Source: Patescibacteria group bacterium (lineage in GTDB: Bacteria > Patescibacteriota > Minisyncoccia > Moranbacterales > GWC2-37-73). Taken from it: a stretch of 64,000 nucleotides of DNA. The number at the start of each line of letters is the position of its first letter. Position 1 is the stretch's first letter. The notes under the pieces were generated by a model, which did not search any database, was not told where the DNA came from, and saw only the letters and a list, made by a program, of their open reading frames with translations. Of this stretch, positions 47,793 through 59,800 are shown piece after piece. The position numbers were made by a program, and so were the translations under genes. The stretch lies in the NCBI GenBank assembly GCA_022709545.1, contig JAKLIP010000003.1, positions 1 to 64,000 of the forward strand, given 5' to 3'.

Positions 47793-49055
47793 TTAAATTA
47801 AAGCATTCTTTTTTCTTATTTTTCTATGAAAATTAATAGCGAAACGATGTGCTTCATCCATTATGCCTTTTATTAAGTTTTTATCATCTAAAATTTCTTC
47901 GATTTCATTTGAAATTTGAGAATTTAAAATTGATTTATCATTGGAAATTTTTATTTTGACATTTTTTCTCATTGGCCCCTTGGCTACCGCTGCAATCGAT
48001 ACAGCAAGACCCATTTTTTTATGCAACAGCCTATCAGCCATATTGAGATGCCCAATCCCTCCATCCAGAAGAATAAGGTCAGGCATGGGCCATTCATTAT
48101 TGAATCTCCTAATTAAAATTTCCCGCATCATTTTCACATCATCTATCCCAGCCACAGTTTTTATCCTGAATTTCCTATATTGTGATTTGTCAGGCTTATT
48201 GTTTGAAAAAACAACCATGCTGCCAACTGCATTTGTTCCTGAAATATTTGAGATATCATAAGCTTCGATTCTAAAAATTCTTGGTTCGTGGTTCGTGGTT
48301 CGCGTATTTTCTTCAAAATCTTTTGTGATTAGAGCAATATCGCGGATATGTTGCAAGGCGAAAATTTTATTGCGAAGCTCCGCTGCTTTTTCAAATTCAT
48401 GTTTTTTGGCTTCCGTTTGCATTTCTTTTTCTAAGGTATTAATCAATCCTTTCTTTTTGCCAGCCAAGATCATCCTTATATTGCGAATATTAGCCATATA
48501 ATCTTTTCCAGAAATAGCGCCTGCATAGGGTCCGGGACAAAGTCCTATCTGGAAGTCTAGACAGCCATTTTCGGATTGTTGTTTATTCAAATGAAAAGGA
48601 AATATATGGCGTATTATTTTAAGCGCAATTTCCATCTGCTTTTTGGAAGTATAAGGGCCGAATGTATATCTGGTAATATTTTTATTTTTACCCAAATCAG
48701 TTTTGCGCAATATGATAACCCTGGGAAATTTTTCTTTCGTAATCACAAAATAAGAAAATGATTTGCCGTCTTTAAGGTCTATATTGTATTTTGGCTGGTG
48801 TTTTTTAATCAGATTGCTTTCCAATATCAAAGCTTCCAAAACTGAGTCTGTTTGTTGGGTTTTTATATCCGCAACCTGCCTGACCATGGAAAGGATTCTT
48901 TCGCCTCTTACGTCCCGTCCCTGGAAATATGATTTGACCCGGCTGCGCAAACTGGTAGCTTTGCCGATATAAAGGATTTTTCCAAATTTATCTTTAAAGA
49001 TATACACTCCGGGTTCAGTTGGCAGTTTATTTATTTTTTCTTTAATTTTTGACAT
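47793..49055 (-). CDS. uvrC: UvrABC endonuclease subunit UvrC, short form
   Basis: UvrC makes both incisions around the lesion. The GIY-YIG nuclease is at residues 14-33 ([17 protein letters not shown]). The UVR helix pair that binds UvrB is near residue 200 ([15 protein letters not shown]). The RNase H-like nuclease has [23 protein letters not shown] and [12 protein letters not shown]. The 420 residues stop right after this, so the tandem HhH domain (about 60 residues), which helps DNA binding and 5' incision, is missing. There is no sign of a frameshift, because the stop is followed by A/T-rich noncoding DNA. Confidence 0.94.
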   Translation of the reverse strand: MSKIKEKINKLPTEPGVYIFKDKFGKILYIGKATSLRSRVKSYFQGRDVRGERILSMVRQVADIKTQQTDSVLEALILESNLIKKHQPKYNIDLKDGKSFSYFVITKEKFPRVIILRKTDLGKNKNITRYTFGPYTSKKQMEIALKIIRHIFPFHLNKQQSENGCLDFQIGLCPGPYAGAISGKDYMANIRNIRMILAGKKKGLINTLEKEMQTEAKKHEFEKAAELRNKIFALQHIRDIALITKDFEENTRTTNHEPRIFRIEAYDISNISGTNAVGSMVVFSNNKPDKSQYRKFRIKTVAGIDDVKMMREILIRRFNNEWPMPDLILLDGGIGHLNMADRLLHKKMGLAVSIAAVAKGPMRKNVKIKISNDKSILNSQISNEIEEILDDKNLIKGIMDEAHRFAINFHRKIRKKNALI

Positions 49056-49165
49056 TTTTCTAAAAATATATAAAATTCAAAATTGTAGTCCTTTAAAAGT
49101 TATGTAGCCAAATAATATTACAATTAAACATATAAAAATACAATGTAAAGGGGAGGAATGTGATT

Positions 49166-49576
49166 ATGTGTATGATGTATGCAGTAACAATGAAAAAGGA
49201 AATTGTATCGTCTAAACCATGTGTTAAAAATGGAAGCTCGAAAGTTATAAATTATCTGTTAGACAAATTTGGGGCGCAAAATCTATTTTTTTGCCGCCCA
49301 GGAGACAAATGCATGTTCGTTTGTCCAAGAGAAAATGTACCCTTTGAGGTGCATGAAACAATTGAGTTTTTTGAAAATTTCGGAGGATTCATGAAAGGAA
49401 TTATTGATCCTGGAATTTACAGGATTAGCCTGCATGACCAAAGAGAAACTTCGCATTATCTGATTTTGGAAAAATACGAGAATCAGAAATGGAAAGAATT
49501 TGCCGGACTTTGCGGGGGATGGACTAATGGACTTATGATTGACTGGCGCGGCATTCGTCCGGTTCAAATTAATTAA
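49166..49576 (+). CDS. Orphan 136-residue cytosolic protein with SD
   Basis: I do not recognise the family. The protein has six cysteines, mostly in the first half (CMM, KPCVKN, FFCRPGDKCMFVC), and aromatic C-terminal strands (GWTNGLMIDWRG). No signal or membrane segment is seen. The start is the ATG at 49166, 9 bases after GGGGAGG; a GTG at 49160 in the same frame is too close. It has its own terminator (49602-49633) and lies alone, rightward, between uvrC and uvrA. Whether it takes part in repair is unknown. Confidence 0.7.
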   Translation: MCMMYAVTMKKEIVSSKPCVKNGSSKVINYLLDKFGAQNLFFCRPGDKCMFVCPRENVPFEVHETIEFFENFGGFMKGIIDPGIYRISLHDQRETSHYLILEKYENQKWKEFAGLCGGWTNGLMIDWRGIRPVQIN

Positions 49577-49601
49577 GGGAAATTCTATCACCAATTATCC
49601 T

Positions 49602-49633
49602 ATAGCGCAGCGCTTATCCAAGCTCTGCGCTAT
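49602..49633 (+). terminator. Terminator of the orphan gene 49166-49576
   Basis: ATAGCGCAG...CTGCGCTAT, 9-bp perfect GC-rich stem with a 14-base loop, followed by TTTATTTTC, 25 bases past the stop. Confidence 0.85.
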
Positions 49634-49667
49634 TTTATTTTCAAAAAAGCTTCTGATATAAATTACT

Positions 49668-52562
49668 TTATTTTTTCTTCAGCACGTCCTTCAGATATTT
49701 TGCCGTATAGCTTTCTTTATGGTATTTGGCAATTTCTTCCGGCGGACCTGTAACAACAATTCGCCCGCCATTGTCGCCTCCTTCCGGACCCATATCAATG
49801 ATCCAATCGGCTGTTTTGATGACATCCATATTATGTTCGATTACGACAACGCTGTTTCCCGCATCAACCAAGCGGTTCAAAACATTAAGTAATTTTTTTA
49901 TGTCCTCAAAATGCAACCCGGTTGTCGGCTCATCTAAAATATACAAAGTATCTCCGGTCGCGCGCCGCGAAAGTTCCGCCGCCAGTTTTATCCTTTGCGC
50001 TTCCCCGCCAGAAAGAGTGGTCGCGCTCTGTCCTAGTTCAATATAGCCCAATCCCACTTCCTCCAACACTGCAAGTGGATCGTGTATTTTAGGGAAAGCT
50101 TCAAAAAATTTAACGCCTTCAGAAACTGTCATTTTCAAAACTTCAGCAATATTTTTCCCTTTATATTTAACTTGCAAAGTTTCCCTATTATATCTTTTCC
50201 CATTGCAAACATCGCAGGGCAAATAGACATCTGGCATAAACTGCATTTCTATTTTCAAAAATCCTTCACCGTTGCAATTATCACATCGCCCGCCGTGAAT
50301 GTTGAACGAAAATCTTCCCGGACCATAACCGCGCATTTTGGCATCTTTCGTCTGAGCAAACAGTTCGCGTATCGGCGTAAAAAGTCCCGTATATGTCGCC
50401 GGATTGGAACGCGGAGTTCTTCCAATTGGCGACTGATCGATCATAATCACTTTGTCTATATTTTCAATGCCAATTATTTCTTTGTGCCTGCCCGGCGCAT
50501 CCAATGAGCGGTGCAATTTATTGGCCAATGCCCTATATAATGTTTCTTCAACCAAGGTTGATTTTCCGGATCCTGAAACTCCGGTCACGCAAGTAAAAAC
50601 TTTCAGTGGAAATTCCGCCACAATATTTTTTAAATTATGTTCTCCGGCTCCGCGAACTACAATTCTTTTTTTCTTATTTGCATCTCTTCGAAATTTTGGA
50701 ATTTCTATTTCCAGTTCTCCCCGCAAATATTTTCCGGTCAAAGACTTTAGATTATTAATAACTTCCTCAGGCGTTCCTTCGGCCACAATTTCCCCGCCAT
50801 GTTTTCCGGCTCCTGGTCCGATATCCACCAGCCAATCAGCCGAGCGCATCATTTCCTCATCGTGTTCAATGACAATCAAAGTATTTCCTATTTTTTGAAG
50901 TTGACGGAGCGTTTCGATGAGTTTCGCGTTATCGCGCGCGTGGAGACCAATTGATGGTTCATCCAAAATATACAAAACCCCGACCAATTGCGAACCTATT
51001 TGCGAAGCCAGACGAATTCTTTGTGATTCTCCTCCTGACAATGAATAGGCAGCCCGATGCAATGTCAGATAATCCAATCCGACATTATTGAGAAAAACCA
51101 ACCGTGCAATAATTTCCTTTAGAATTCTGCCGGCAATCAATTCTTCGCGATGCGTTAATTTTAAATTCTGAAAAAAATTCAAACATTCGCGGATACTCAT
51201 GATTGATGCTTCATATATGTTTTTGTTTCCTACTGTAACAAATAAAACTTCTTTCTTATATCTGGCGCCTTTACAGGTTGAGCATGGTTTCTGCGACATA
51301 TATTTTTCAATCCCTTCGCGAACTGCATCGGATTCGGTTTTAAAATAACGATCCTGCAGGAAACCAACTATTCCCCGCCACTGCATATAGAACTTCCAGT
51401 TAGTGCCGGTTTTGGCGCGAATTGTTATTGGGATTTCTTCCGCTTTTTCCTCAGAAACCATGCTTTCATGATCAGCTGTTCCATAAAGAAGCAGATCTAG
51501 CTTTCTTTTAGGCATGTCGCGCAATCTGGCATTGTCAGGAATATTGAAATATCTGACTACTGACAAAATAACGCCGCCGTAGTAATTATTTTTTTTGAAA
51601 TTCCAGGGTGCCAAACCGCCTTCAGCGATTGTCTTATTTGTGTCAGGCATGACTCTTTCAATATCTATCTCTTTTTTAAACCCCAGCCCCTCGCAAGCTG
51701 GACAGGCACCATATGGAGAATTGAACGAGAACAGCCTCGGCTCCATTTCAGGAAATTCTACATCGTGCAAAGGACAAGATAACTTTTGATTAAAAACAAC
51801 TTCGTTTTTTGCTTGTTTGCTGTTTTTTGTTTCCTGATTACTGATTTTTACCAATCCTTCGGACATTTTCAGTGCTTTTTCAACACCCTCAAATATTCGG
51901 CTTAAATTTTCAGCCTTTACTTCGATTCTGTCGACAATAAGATCGATGTTATGTTTCTTGTATCGTTCCAGTTTTATCTCTTTGAAATTTTCCAGTTTAT
52001 ATAATTTTCCATTAACAATAGCTTCAGAAAAACCTCGTTTCCACATGTCATCAAGCAAGGTTAAATATTCACCTTTTCTTTCGCGCACAATTGGAGAAAT
52101 AATTTCGATTAAGCGTGTTTCATTTTTATCGCCCATTTCCAAGATACGATCAACAATTTCATCGGTTGAAATTTTTGAAATTTCCTGTCCGCAAACAGGG
52201 CAATGCGGAATTCCGATTTTAGCATAAAGAAGACGCAGATAGTCATGGATTTCTGTCACCGTTCCGACTGTGGAACGCGGATTATGCGAAGCAGACTTTT
52301 GATCAATTGAAATAGCCGGCGACAGACCTTCAATATAGTCCACGTCCGGTTTATCCATTTGGCCCAAAAACTGGCGAGCATAACTGGAAAGGCTTTCCAG
52401 ATATCTCCTCTGCCCCTCGGCAAAAATGGTATCAAAAGCCAGCGTAGATTTTCCTGAACCGGAAATTCCCGTAAATACAATGAATTTATTGCGTGGGAGC
52501 TCTAGATCAATGTTTTTCAAATTATGTTCGCGCGCACCTTTTATTATAATTTTGTCTTCCAT
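49668..52562 (-). CDS. uvrA: UvrABC damage-recognition ATPase UvrA
   Basis: The 964-residue canonical UvrA. Walker A motifs are [10 protein letters not shown] (near 32) and [10 protein letters not shown] (near 660). Zinc modules are CPVC, CPLH...CPAC and CDNC...CDVC. The signature stretches are [11 protein letters not shown] and [11 protein letters not shown], and the UvrB-binding domain is near residues 120-250. It follows uvrB by 28 bases and is read from the uvrB promoter. The DNA of the first third and the last third is noticeably richer in GC than most of the window. Confidence 0.97.
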   Translation of the reverse strand: MEDKIIIKGAREHNLKNIDLELPRNKFIVFTGISGSGKSTLAFDTIFAEGQRRYLESLSSYARQFLGQMDKPDVDYIEGLSPAISIDQKSASHNPRSTVGTVTEIHDYLRLLYAKIGIPHCPVCGQEISKISTDEIVDRILEMGDKNETRLIEIISPIVRERKGEYLTLLDDMWKRGFSEAIVNGKLYKLENFKEIKLERYKKHNIDLIVDRIEVKAENLSRIFEGVEKALKMSEGLVKISNQETKNSKQAKNEVVFNQKLSCPLHDVEFPEMEPRLFSFNSPYGACPACEGLGFKKEIDIERVMPDTNKTIAEGGLAPWNFKKNNYYGGVILSVVRYFNIPDNARLRDMPKRKLDLLLYGTADHESMVSEEKAEEIPITIRAKTGTNWKFYMQWRGIVGFLQDRYFKTESDAVREGIEKYMSQKPCSTCKGARYKKEVLFVTVGNKNIYEASIMSIRECLNFFQNLKLTHREELIAGRILKEIIARLVFLNNVGLDYLTLHRAAYSLSGGESQRIRLASQIGSQLVGVLYILDEPSIGLHARDNAKLIETLRQLQKIGNTLIVIEHDEEMMRSADWLVDIGPGAGKHGGEIVAEGTPEEVINNLKSLTGKYLRGELEIEIPKFRRDANKKKRIVVRGAGEHNLKNIVAEFPLKVFTCVTGVSGSGKSTLVEETLYRALANKLHRSLDAPGRHKEIIGIENIDKVIMIDQSPIGRTPRSNPATYTGLFTPIRELFAQTKDAKMRGYGPGRFSFNIHGGRCDNCNGEGFLKIEMQFMPDVYLPCDVCNGKRYNRETLQVKYKGKNIAEVLKMTVSEGVKFFEAFPKIHDPLAVLEEVGLGYIELGQSATTLSGGEAQRIKLAAELSRRATGDTLYILDEPTTGLHFEDIKKLLNVLNRLVDAGNSVVVIEHNMDVIKTADWIIDMGPEGGDNGGRIVVTGPPEEIAKYHKESYTAKYLKDVLKKK

Positions 52563-52590
52563 AAACTATTATTATTAAACATGGCAAATT

Positions 52591-54549
<1,959 letters not shown>

Positions 54550-54595
54550 ATATCATTTTATTATCCTTGCATACTATATATCTTGCTAAATATGA

Positions 54596-54624
54596 ATAAT
54601 ATAAGAAAAAATGATTATTGTAAA
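54596..54624 (-). promoter_or_regulatory. Promoter of uvrB-uvrA, shared with the second uvrA
   Basis: Leftward -35 TTTACA (54619-54624), 17-bp spacer, -10 TATTAT (54596-54601), leader about 40 bases. Together with the copy at 47728-47756 it shares GGTTTACAAT and the central ATC.TTTTTTCT. Confidence 0.65.
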
Positions 54625-54650
54625 CCTAATTATTTATTGATTGATATAAA

Positions 54651-54680
54651 ATCAGGCACTGCTGATAAGCAGTGCCTGAT
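54651..54680 (-). terminator. Terminator of the 54721-56697 surface gene
   Basis: ATCAGGCACTGCT, 4-base loop, exact complement: a 13-bp perfect stem followed leftward by TTTATATC, 41 bases past the stop. Confidence 0.85.
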
Positions 54681-54720
54681 TAAAGAATAAACATTCTAAA
54701 AGGTTTTGGGAGATTTTATT

Positions 54721-56697
54721 TTAGGCTCTTTTTCTTCTCATCCGCAACCAATTTACTATAAGAATAAATATTACAACACCCAAGAAAGCGTACCACCAAA
54801 ATTGTCCTGATGATTTTGGTTTTTCTTCTGTTTCGCTAGAAACAGTATTTTTGGACTCAGTTCCCAAAACTTCACCTACATCTTCATTTTTATTATTTAT
54901 TTCTGCCGCCAAAACTTGTTTTGTGTTACTGTTCAGGCTATTTGCATTTTCTCCGATAACAATGTCTTCGGACAATATTTCAGTGCCTTCATCGTTTATA
55001 ATAATATCTGACCCCGTTTCTGTTGGAATTTCTATAGAGATAACCTTTGCATCACTATTGTTCCCGACTTCATCCAGACTAACAAATTTATAATAATATT
55101 TCTCTCCTCTCTTCACGTTTTGATCAGTATAGTTTTCATCATTTTTTTCATTTTTAGCAATCCGCGAGTTATTATCAATTTTAAAATCCTTGCTCTTCCC
55201 TTTGTATATATAAACCATATCTATATCAGAGTCATCAGCATTCCAACTAAGATTTACAAAAACATTTTCACTATCATATTTTGCATCCAAATCACTGATT
55301 TCATTAGGATCTTCTGCATCCACTTTGATTTCTTTTTCACCTATAAAGCTGTAATTTGAAGCTTTGTCTATACTTCTGTAATAAAGTTTCCATGTTCCGT
55401 TATCTATAGTAATTGGATCAGTATAATTTAGCCATGTTCCTGAGTTACTATTTAATTGATATTCTATTCCTTCTACATCATAATTATCGCTTGCAGTCAG
55501 AGTTATTTTTGGTTTGCTTTTATACCACCCATTATTACCATCGTTTTCTGCAGGATAAATTGACGCAAATACTTCGGGCTTAGTCATATCATAAACTATA
55601 TTAATAGAATAGGAGTTTGATGTGCTGTAATCATTATAAACAGCCTTAGAATAAACCCCATAAATTCCTTCAGGAATTGTTACTGGAATTTTATAATTCC
55701 AAGCTCCTTTTCCATTAGCATGAACTGCTGTTTCGCCTTCCTGCCAATTTGTCCCATTCCAATAGTTAATTTCTTCTGAACCGAAAGATTTGTGCGATAT
55801 TTTTAGTTCAATATATTTAACGCCAGAAGCCTTCTCTATCGCAATGCCAGAAATTGACCCATCCCAAACATTAGTAGCTATTAAGCCTTTATCACCAAGA
55901 TTAAAGGTCGTTATATAATTGCCAATCAAACCTAAACTCATCTTAAATGTATGGCTATGGTCTTCTAACATGGTGTTGCCTGCATTGTCTTTGGCTTTAG
56001 AAACATATATTGAATTGATTCCGTTCTTCAGGTTATCATAAGGACAATCAAAACAAAAAGTTCTGGCATCACTATCGCCACAATTGTCTACATCCTGAGT
56101 ATGTGAAAGCAAAAAAACAGAAGACCTGACAGACACTTCTGGAATATTGTCTATACCTTCATTAAAAGTAATTTTTATGGTCGGTATAGTTGAACCCAAA
56201 TAGGAAAACTGATCATAAGTTTTGCCATCTGAACTGATATTTTTTATTGAAGGCCTAACGGTATCCACATTAAATGTGTGTGTATTATCTTCAGCCATTT
56301 TATTTTCTATATCATCCTGGGCTTCAGAAATATATATAACCTTCTTTTCTTGAGTTGAAGAGGGTACATTATATTTAAAACAAAAAGTCTTGCTATCACC
56401 ATCATCACAATCATTAACATTTTGTGCGAATATGGGACTGTAAATGTAAGCCGGAGATGGTATTGGAGATATTGGAAGAAAAAGAGAAGGTGATGATATT
56501 ACTGATATTCTCGGTTTATTAATTATATCTTCATCAAAATCAACTCTGACAACTGGGTCATCTGAATCCAAATTATAAGTTTCACCATCTGAACTGACGT
56601 TTACAACTGAAGGCCCAGATACAGCTTCGGCTGCTTTAAAAAAAATGAAAATTCCAAAAACAATAACCACAAATAAGATTGCTTTTTTATTTTTCAT
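54721..56697 (-). CDS. Anchored surface protein with Ig/FnIII-like modules
   Basis: A 658-residue exported protein. The signal peptide is at 1-26 (KKAILFVVIVFGIFIFFKA). Two Ig-like modules with VSSDGETYN/ISSDGKTYD starts and CDDGDSKTFCF/CGDSDARTFCF hairpins follow. An OmpL47-like module (WYKSKPKITLTASDNYDVEGIEY) and an FnIII-like module (residues about 470-560, VNLSWNADDSDIDMVYIY) come next. The end is a low-complexity stretch, then SSGQFWWY, one helix and RMRRKRA. The last 200 residues are closely related to the end of the 2211-residue protein next door. Likely displayed on the cell surface. Confidence 0.78.
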   Translation of the reverse strand: MKNKKAILFVVIVFGIFIFFKAAEAVSGPSVVNVSSDGETYNLDSDDPVVRVDFDEDIINKPRISVISSPSLFLPISPIPSPAYIYSPIFAQNVNDCDDGDSKTFCFKYNVPSSTQEKKVIYISEAQDDIENKMAEDNTHTFNVDTVRPSIKNISSDGKTYDQFSYLGSTIPTIKITFNEGIDNIPEVSVRSSVFLLSHTQDVDNCGDSDARTFCFDCPYDNLKNGINSIYVSKAKDNAGNTMLEDHSHTFKMSLGLIGNYITTFNLGDKGLIATNVWDGSISGIAIEKASGVKYIELKISHKSFGSEEINYWNGTNWQEGETAVHANGKGAWNYKIPVTIPEGIYGVYSKAVYNDYSTSNSYSINIVYDMTKPEVFASIYPAENDGNNGWYKSKPKITLTASDNYDVEGIEYQLNSNSGTWLNYTDPITIDNGTWKLYYRSIDKASNYSFIGEKEIKVDAEDPNEISDLDAKYDSENVFVNLSWNADDSDIDMVYIYKGKSKDFKIDNNSRIAKNEKNDENYTDQNVKRGEKYYYKFVSLDEVGNNSDAKVISIEIPTETGSDIIINDEGTEILSEDIVIGENANSLNSNTKQVLAAEINNKNEDVGEVLGTESKNTVSSETEEKPKSSGQFWWYAFLGVVIFILIVNWLRMRRKRA

Positions 56698-56767
56698 ATT
56701 ATTTATATAGTCTGATCCCGCATTAAATGATTTTTTATGCAGAATTTAACAATTTTATTCTTCCTAT

Positions 56768-56776
56768 ATTATATCA
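56768..56776 (-). promoter_or_regulatory. Extended -10 promoter of 54721-56697
   Basis: Leftward TGA-TATAAT (TATAAT at 56768-56773 with TG one base upstream). No clear -35. Leader about 64 bases. Confidence 0.5.
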
Positions 56777-56826
56777 CAGAAAACACAAAAAATACATCCG
56801 GCTAAAACTGGCTCTTGCAAAACAAA

Positions 56827-56854
56827 AAAGTTGAGGTTTCAGAACCTCAACTTT
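56827..56854 (-). terminator. Terminator of the giant surface gene
   Basis: AAAAGTTGAGGTT, short loop, complement, with TTTTTTGTTTTG following leftward, about 30 bases past the stop at 56886. Confidence 0.85.
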
Positions 56855-56885
56855 TCATAATCCTTGTTACAAGAAAATCTTATTC

Positions 56886-59800
56886 TTATTCATCCTTTCT
56901 TTTTAATATCAGCCACAAAACTCCTCCAACTAATACGGCTACTCCTAGCGTAAACCATAGATACCACCAGTTTTGCGATGAAGATGCGGGTTTTGTTTCT
57001 GCAATACTTTTCTTTTTTTGCTGAGATTCTGATCCTAGAGGTTGACCACCTTGATCACTTCCGCTCGGCGTCGTGATTTCATTATTATCTCCAATAGGTT
57101 CCCTCTCGACTACCGCATCAGCTGGCAATGCTTCTGTGCCTTCATAGACTACAGTGGCTTGCCCACCTGCTTTTGGAATTTCAATAGAAATCTTCTCTAC
57201 TTCGCTTTTGTTGCCAGCATCATCCAGCGCAACGAGTTTATAATAATATTTTACCCCTCTTTCAATATCATAATCGGTAAAATCTTCGTCACTATGGTCG
57301 TTTTTAGCAACACGCGAAGAGCTGTTAACTTTGAAATCGCTAGTCGTGCCTCGGTATATATAAACATCTTTTATATCCGAGTCATCAGCATCCCATTCTA
57401 ATTTTACCCCATTGGTATCTTCCTTGTATGTCGCCTGCAAATCTTCAACTTCATCAGGATCATGCGTATCCACTTTTATATGCTTTTCCCCTATTGGGCT
57501 AACATTACCCGCCAAGTCCAGTGCCCTATAGTAAAACATATATTCACCATCATCAATCTCTACAGGAGATGGATAGGTTGTCCATGTTCCTGAAGTTGAA
57601 TCAATCTGATATTCTATCCTGTCTAAGTTCAAATCAACTGCACTCAATGTCACATCTGGTTTGGAAACATACCAGTGATTGTCTCCATCTGGATGGCTAG
57701 GATCAATTTCAAGAGTAACTACTGGAGGAGTTGTGTCCCAAATAAGAGTGAACTCATCATAAGCTGAATTACCCACATTGTCAGTCACTGTAAGTCTAGC
57801 CACATATGTTCCGTCAGTATCAGCAGATATGTCAGTATCTTCAGCATTTGGAGATACAAAAGTTATAGTTCCGGGACCTGAAGTTTGTGTCCAAGAGTAA
57901 GTTGCTATTCCACTGCCATCATCAGAAGCTGTGGCATCTTGAGTAAATAAGGCGTTAACAACTTTGTCCGTCCCGGCATCTACGCTTGGAGGATTTCCAT
58001 CCACTATCCTGGTTATGTGATTCATTCCTCCACCACCCCAATGTTCTACGCTGTCGCGTCCGCGCATCGCAAAATCATATGATACACCATCACTTAGAAG
58101 TCCGCTGAGGTCTGCGATGCAGTTTGATCCATCCCAAGTAGCACTAGACCAACTTGCTGGCCATGCATCTCCAGTTACTCTAAATCTGTATTCACAAGCA
58201 ACGATTGGTGAAACTGAATCTGAAATTGTTCCAGTAAGTGTTGGATTTGCGTTGGTATATGTGCCATCATCCGGACTTATTGTTATTGAATCAGTAGTTG
58301 GATTTGCAGAATCGACTGTGTAAGTTGCTGGTGTTCCTGTTCCTTGATTGCCAACCATGTCATTGACTCTTACGTTTACCGTGTATACTGTTCCATCCGC
58401 AATAGTTGGACTGATGTCTGCTATGCAACGTCCAGTTCCTGAATTGTAAGATCCAGAATACCAATTGGCTCCATCATCCAGGGTGTATTCACAAGTGGTG
58501 ATGTCCAATCCGGAAGCTGCATCTGAAACGTCGGCAATAATACGAAATGTGTCATCACCTCTTACATATGGAGTATAGTTTGTCCATGGAGAAGTTCTTA
58601 CTATTCGAACATTGCTTACTATTGGTGCAGCTGCATCCACTGTTCTAGTTATATTATTTTCCCCGCCTCCGCCATTATGACCTAATGTGTCCGTTGCGCG
58701 GGTTGAAAAATCATACGAAACTCCGTCAGAAAGACCACTAATACTTCCTGTGCATGTTCCAGTTCTTGGATCGCCTGACGGTGTCCATGTTCCACTCATC
58801 CAAGTTGTCCATCCTCCGCTTCCGGAACCAGTCACCCTGTATCTGTATTCACAACTGGTGATTGGTGAAACTGTATCACTAAGCGTACCGGTTATTGTCG
58901 GATCAGCACTGGTATAAATACCATCAGGATCAGGACTAATCGCTATTGAGTCAGTATGTGGTCCTTCGGAATCAACTGTATATACAACAGCGCTTCCTTC
59001 TCCTATATTGCCAACAAGATCAGAGACTCTAATGTTTATTGTAAAAACATCGCCATCCGTAAGGGTTGCTGGGATACTAGCTATGCAACGTCCAGTTCCG
59101 ACATTGTAAGATCCGGCATACCAGTTAGCTCCGTTATCCAGTGTGTATTCGCAAGTGGTAGTATCTAATCCTGAAGCTGCATCTGAAACGTCGGCACGGA
59201 TACGGGTTGTTACGTTTCCATTGATATATGGATAGAAATCGGTTCCACTGCTTTGAACCACAGCTTGAACATTGGTTACGCTTGGCGCAACTGTATCTTT
59301 AGTGAAAGTCCTGGAATCAGTGCCTATATTTCCAGCTGCATCAGTATCACGAACATTCAAAGTAAAGCTTGTTTCGCCAAGTCCGGCAAAATCTGAAAGC
59401 ATAGAAAATGTATCACCAGATGCGCATGATTCCCATGCTCCACCATCTATATTACATTCTTGGGTACCAGGTTCTGAACTTGAGAATGTAAAAACTGATG
59501 TTCCACTGGCATAAGCTGAAACAGCAGGAGTTAAAATTGTTACGGTAGAAGGCACTACGTCTTTAGCGGCTGTATCAAGTCTAGGAGTAGCTGTGTTTCC
59601 AGCTACATCTGAAACTGAACATACAACACCTATTGCTCCATCATTCAAACCTAATAAGGAACCTGAAGAGATGGTTGCAGTATTGCCAGATATTAGCCCT
59701 GACACAGGAATATATGTAAAAGTATCGCTTATTAAACATGCAACTGATTGGCCGTCTTCTACGCCGGTTGTAACTACGTCTATATCAACTCCCGAAGTTG

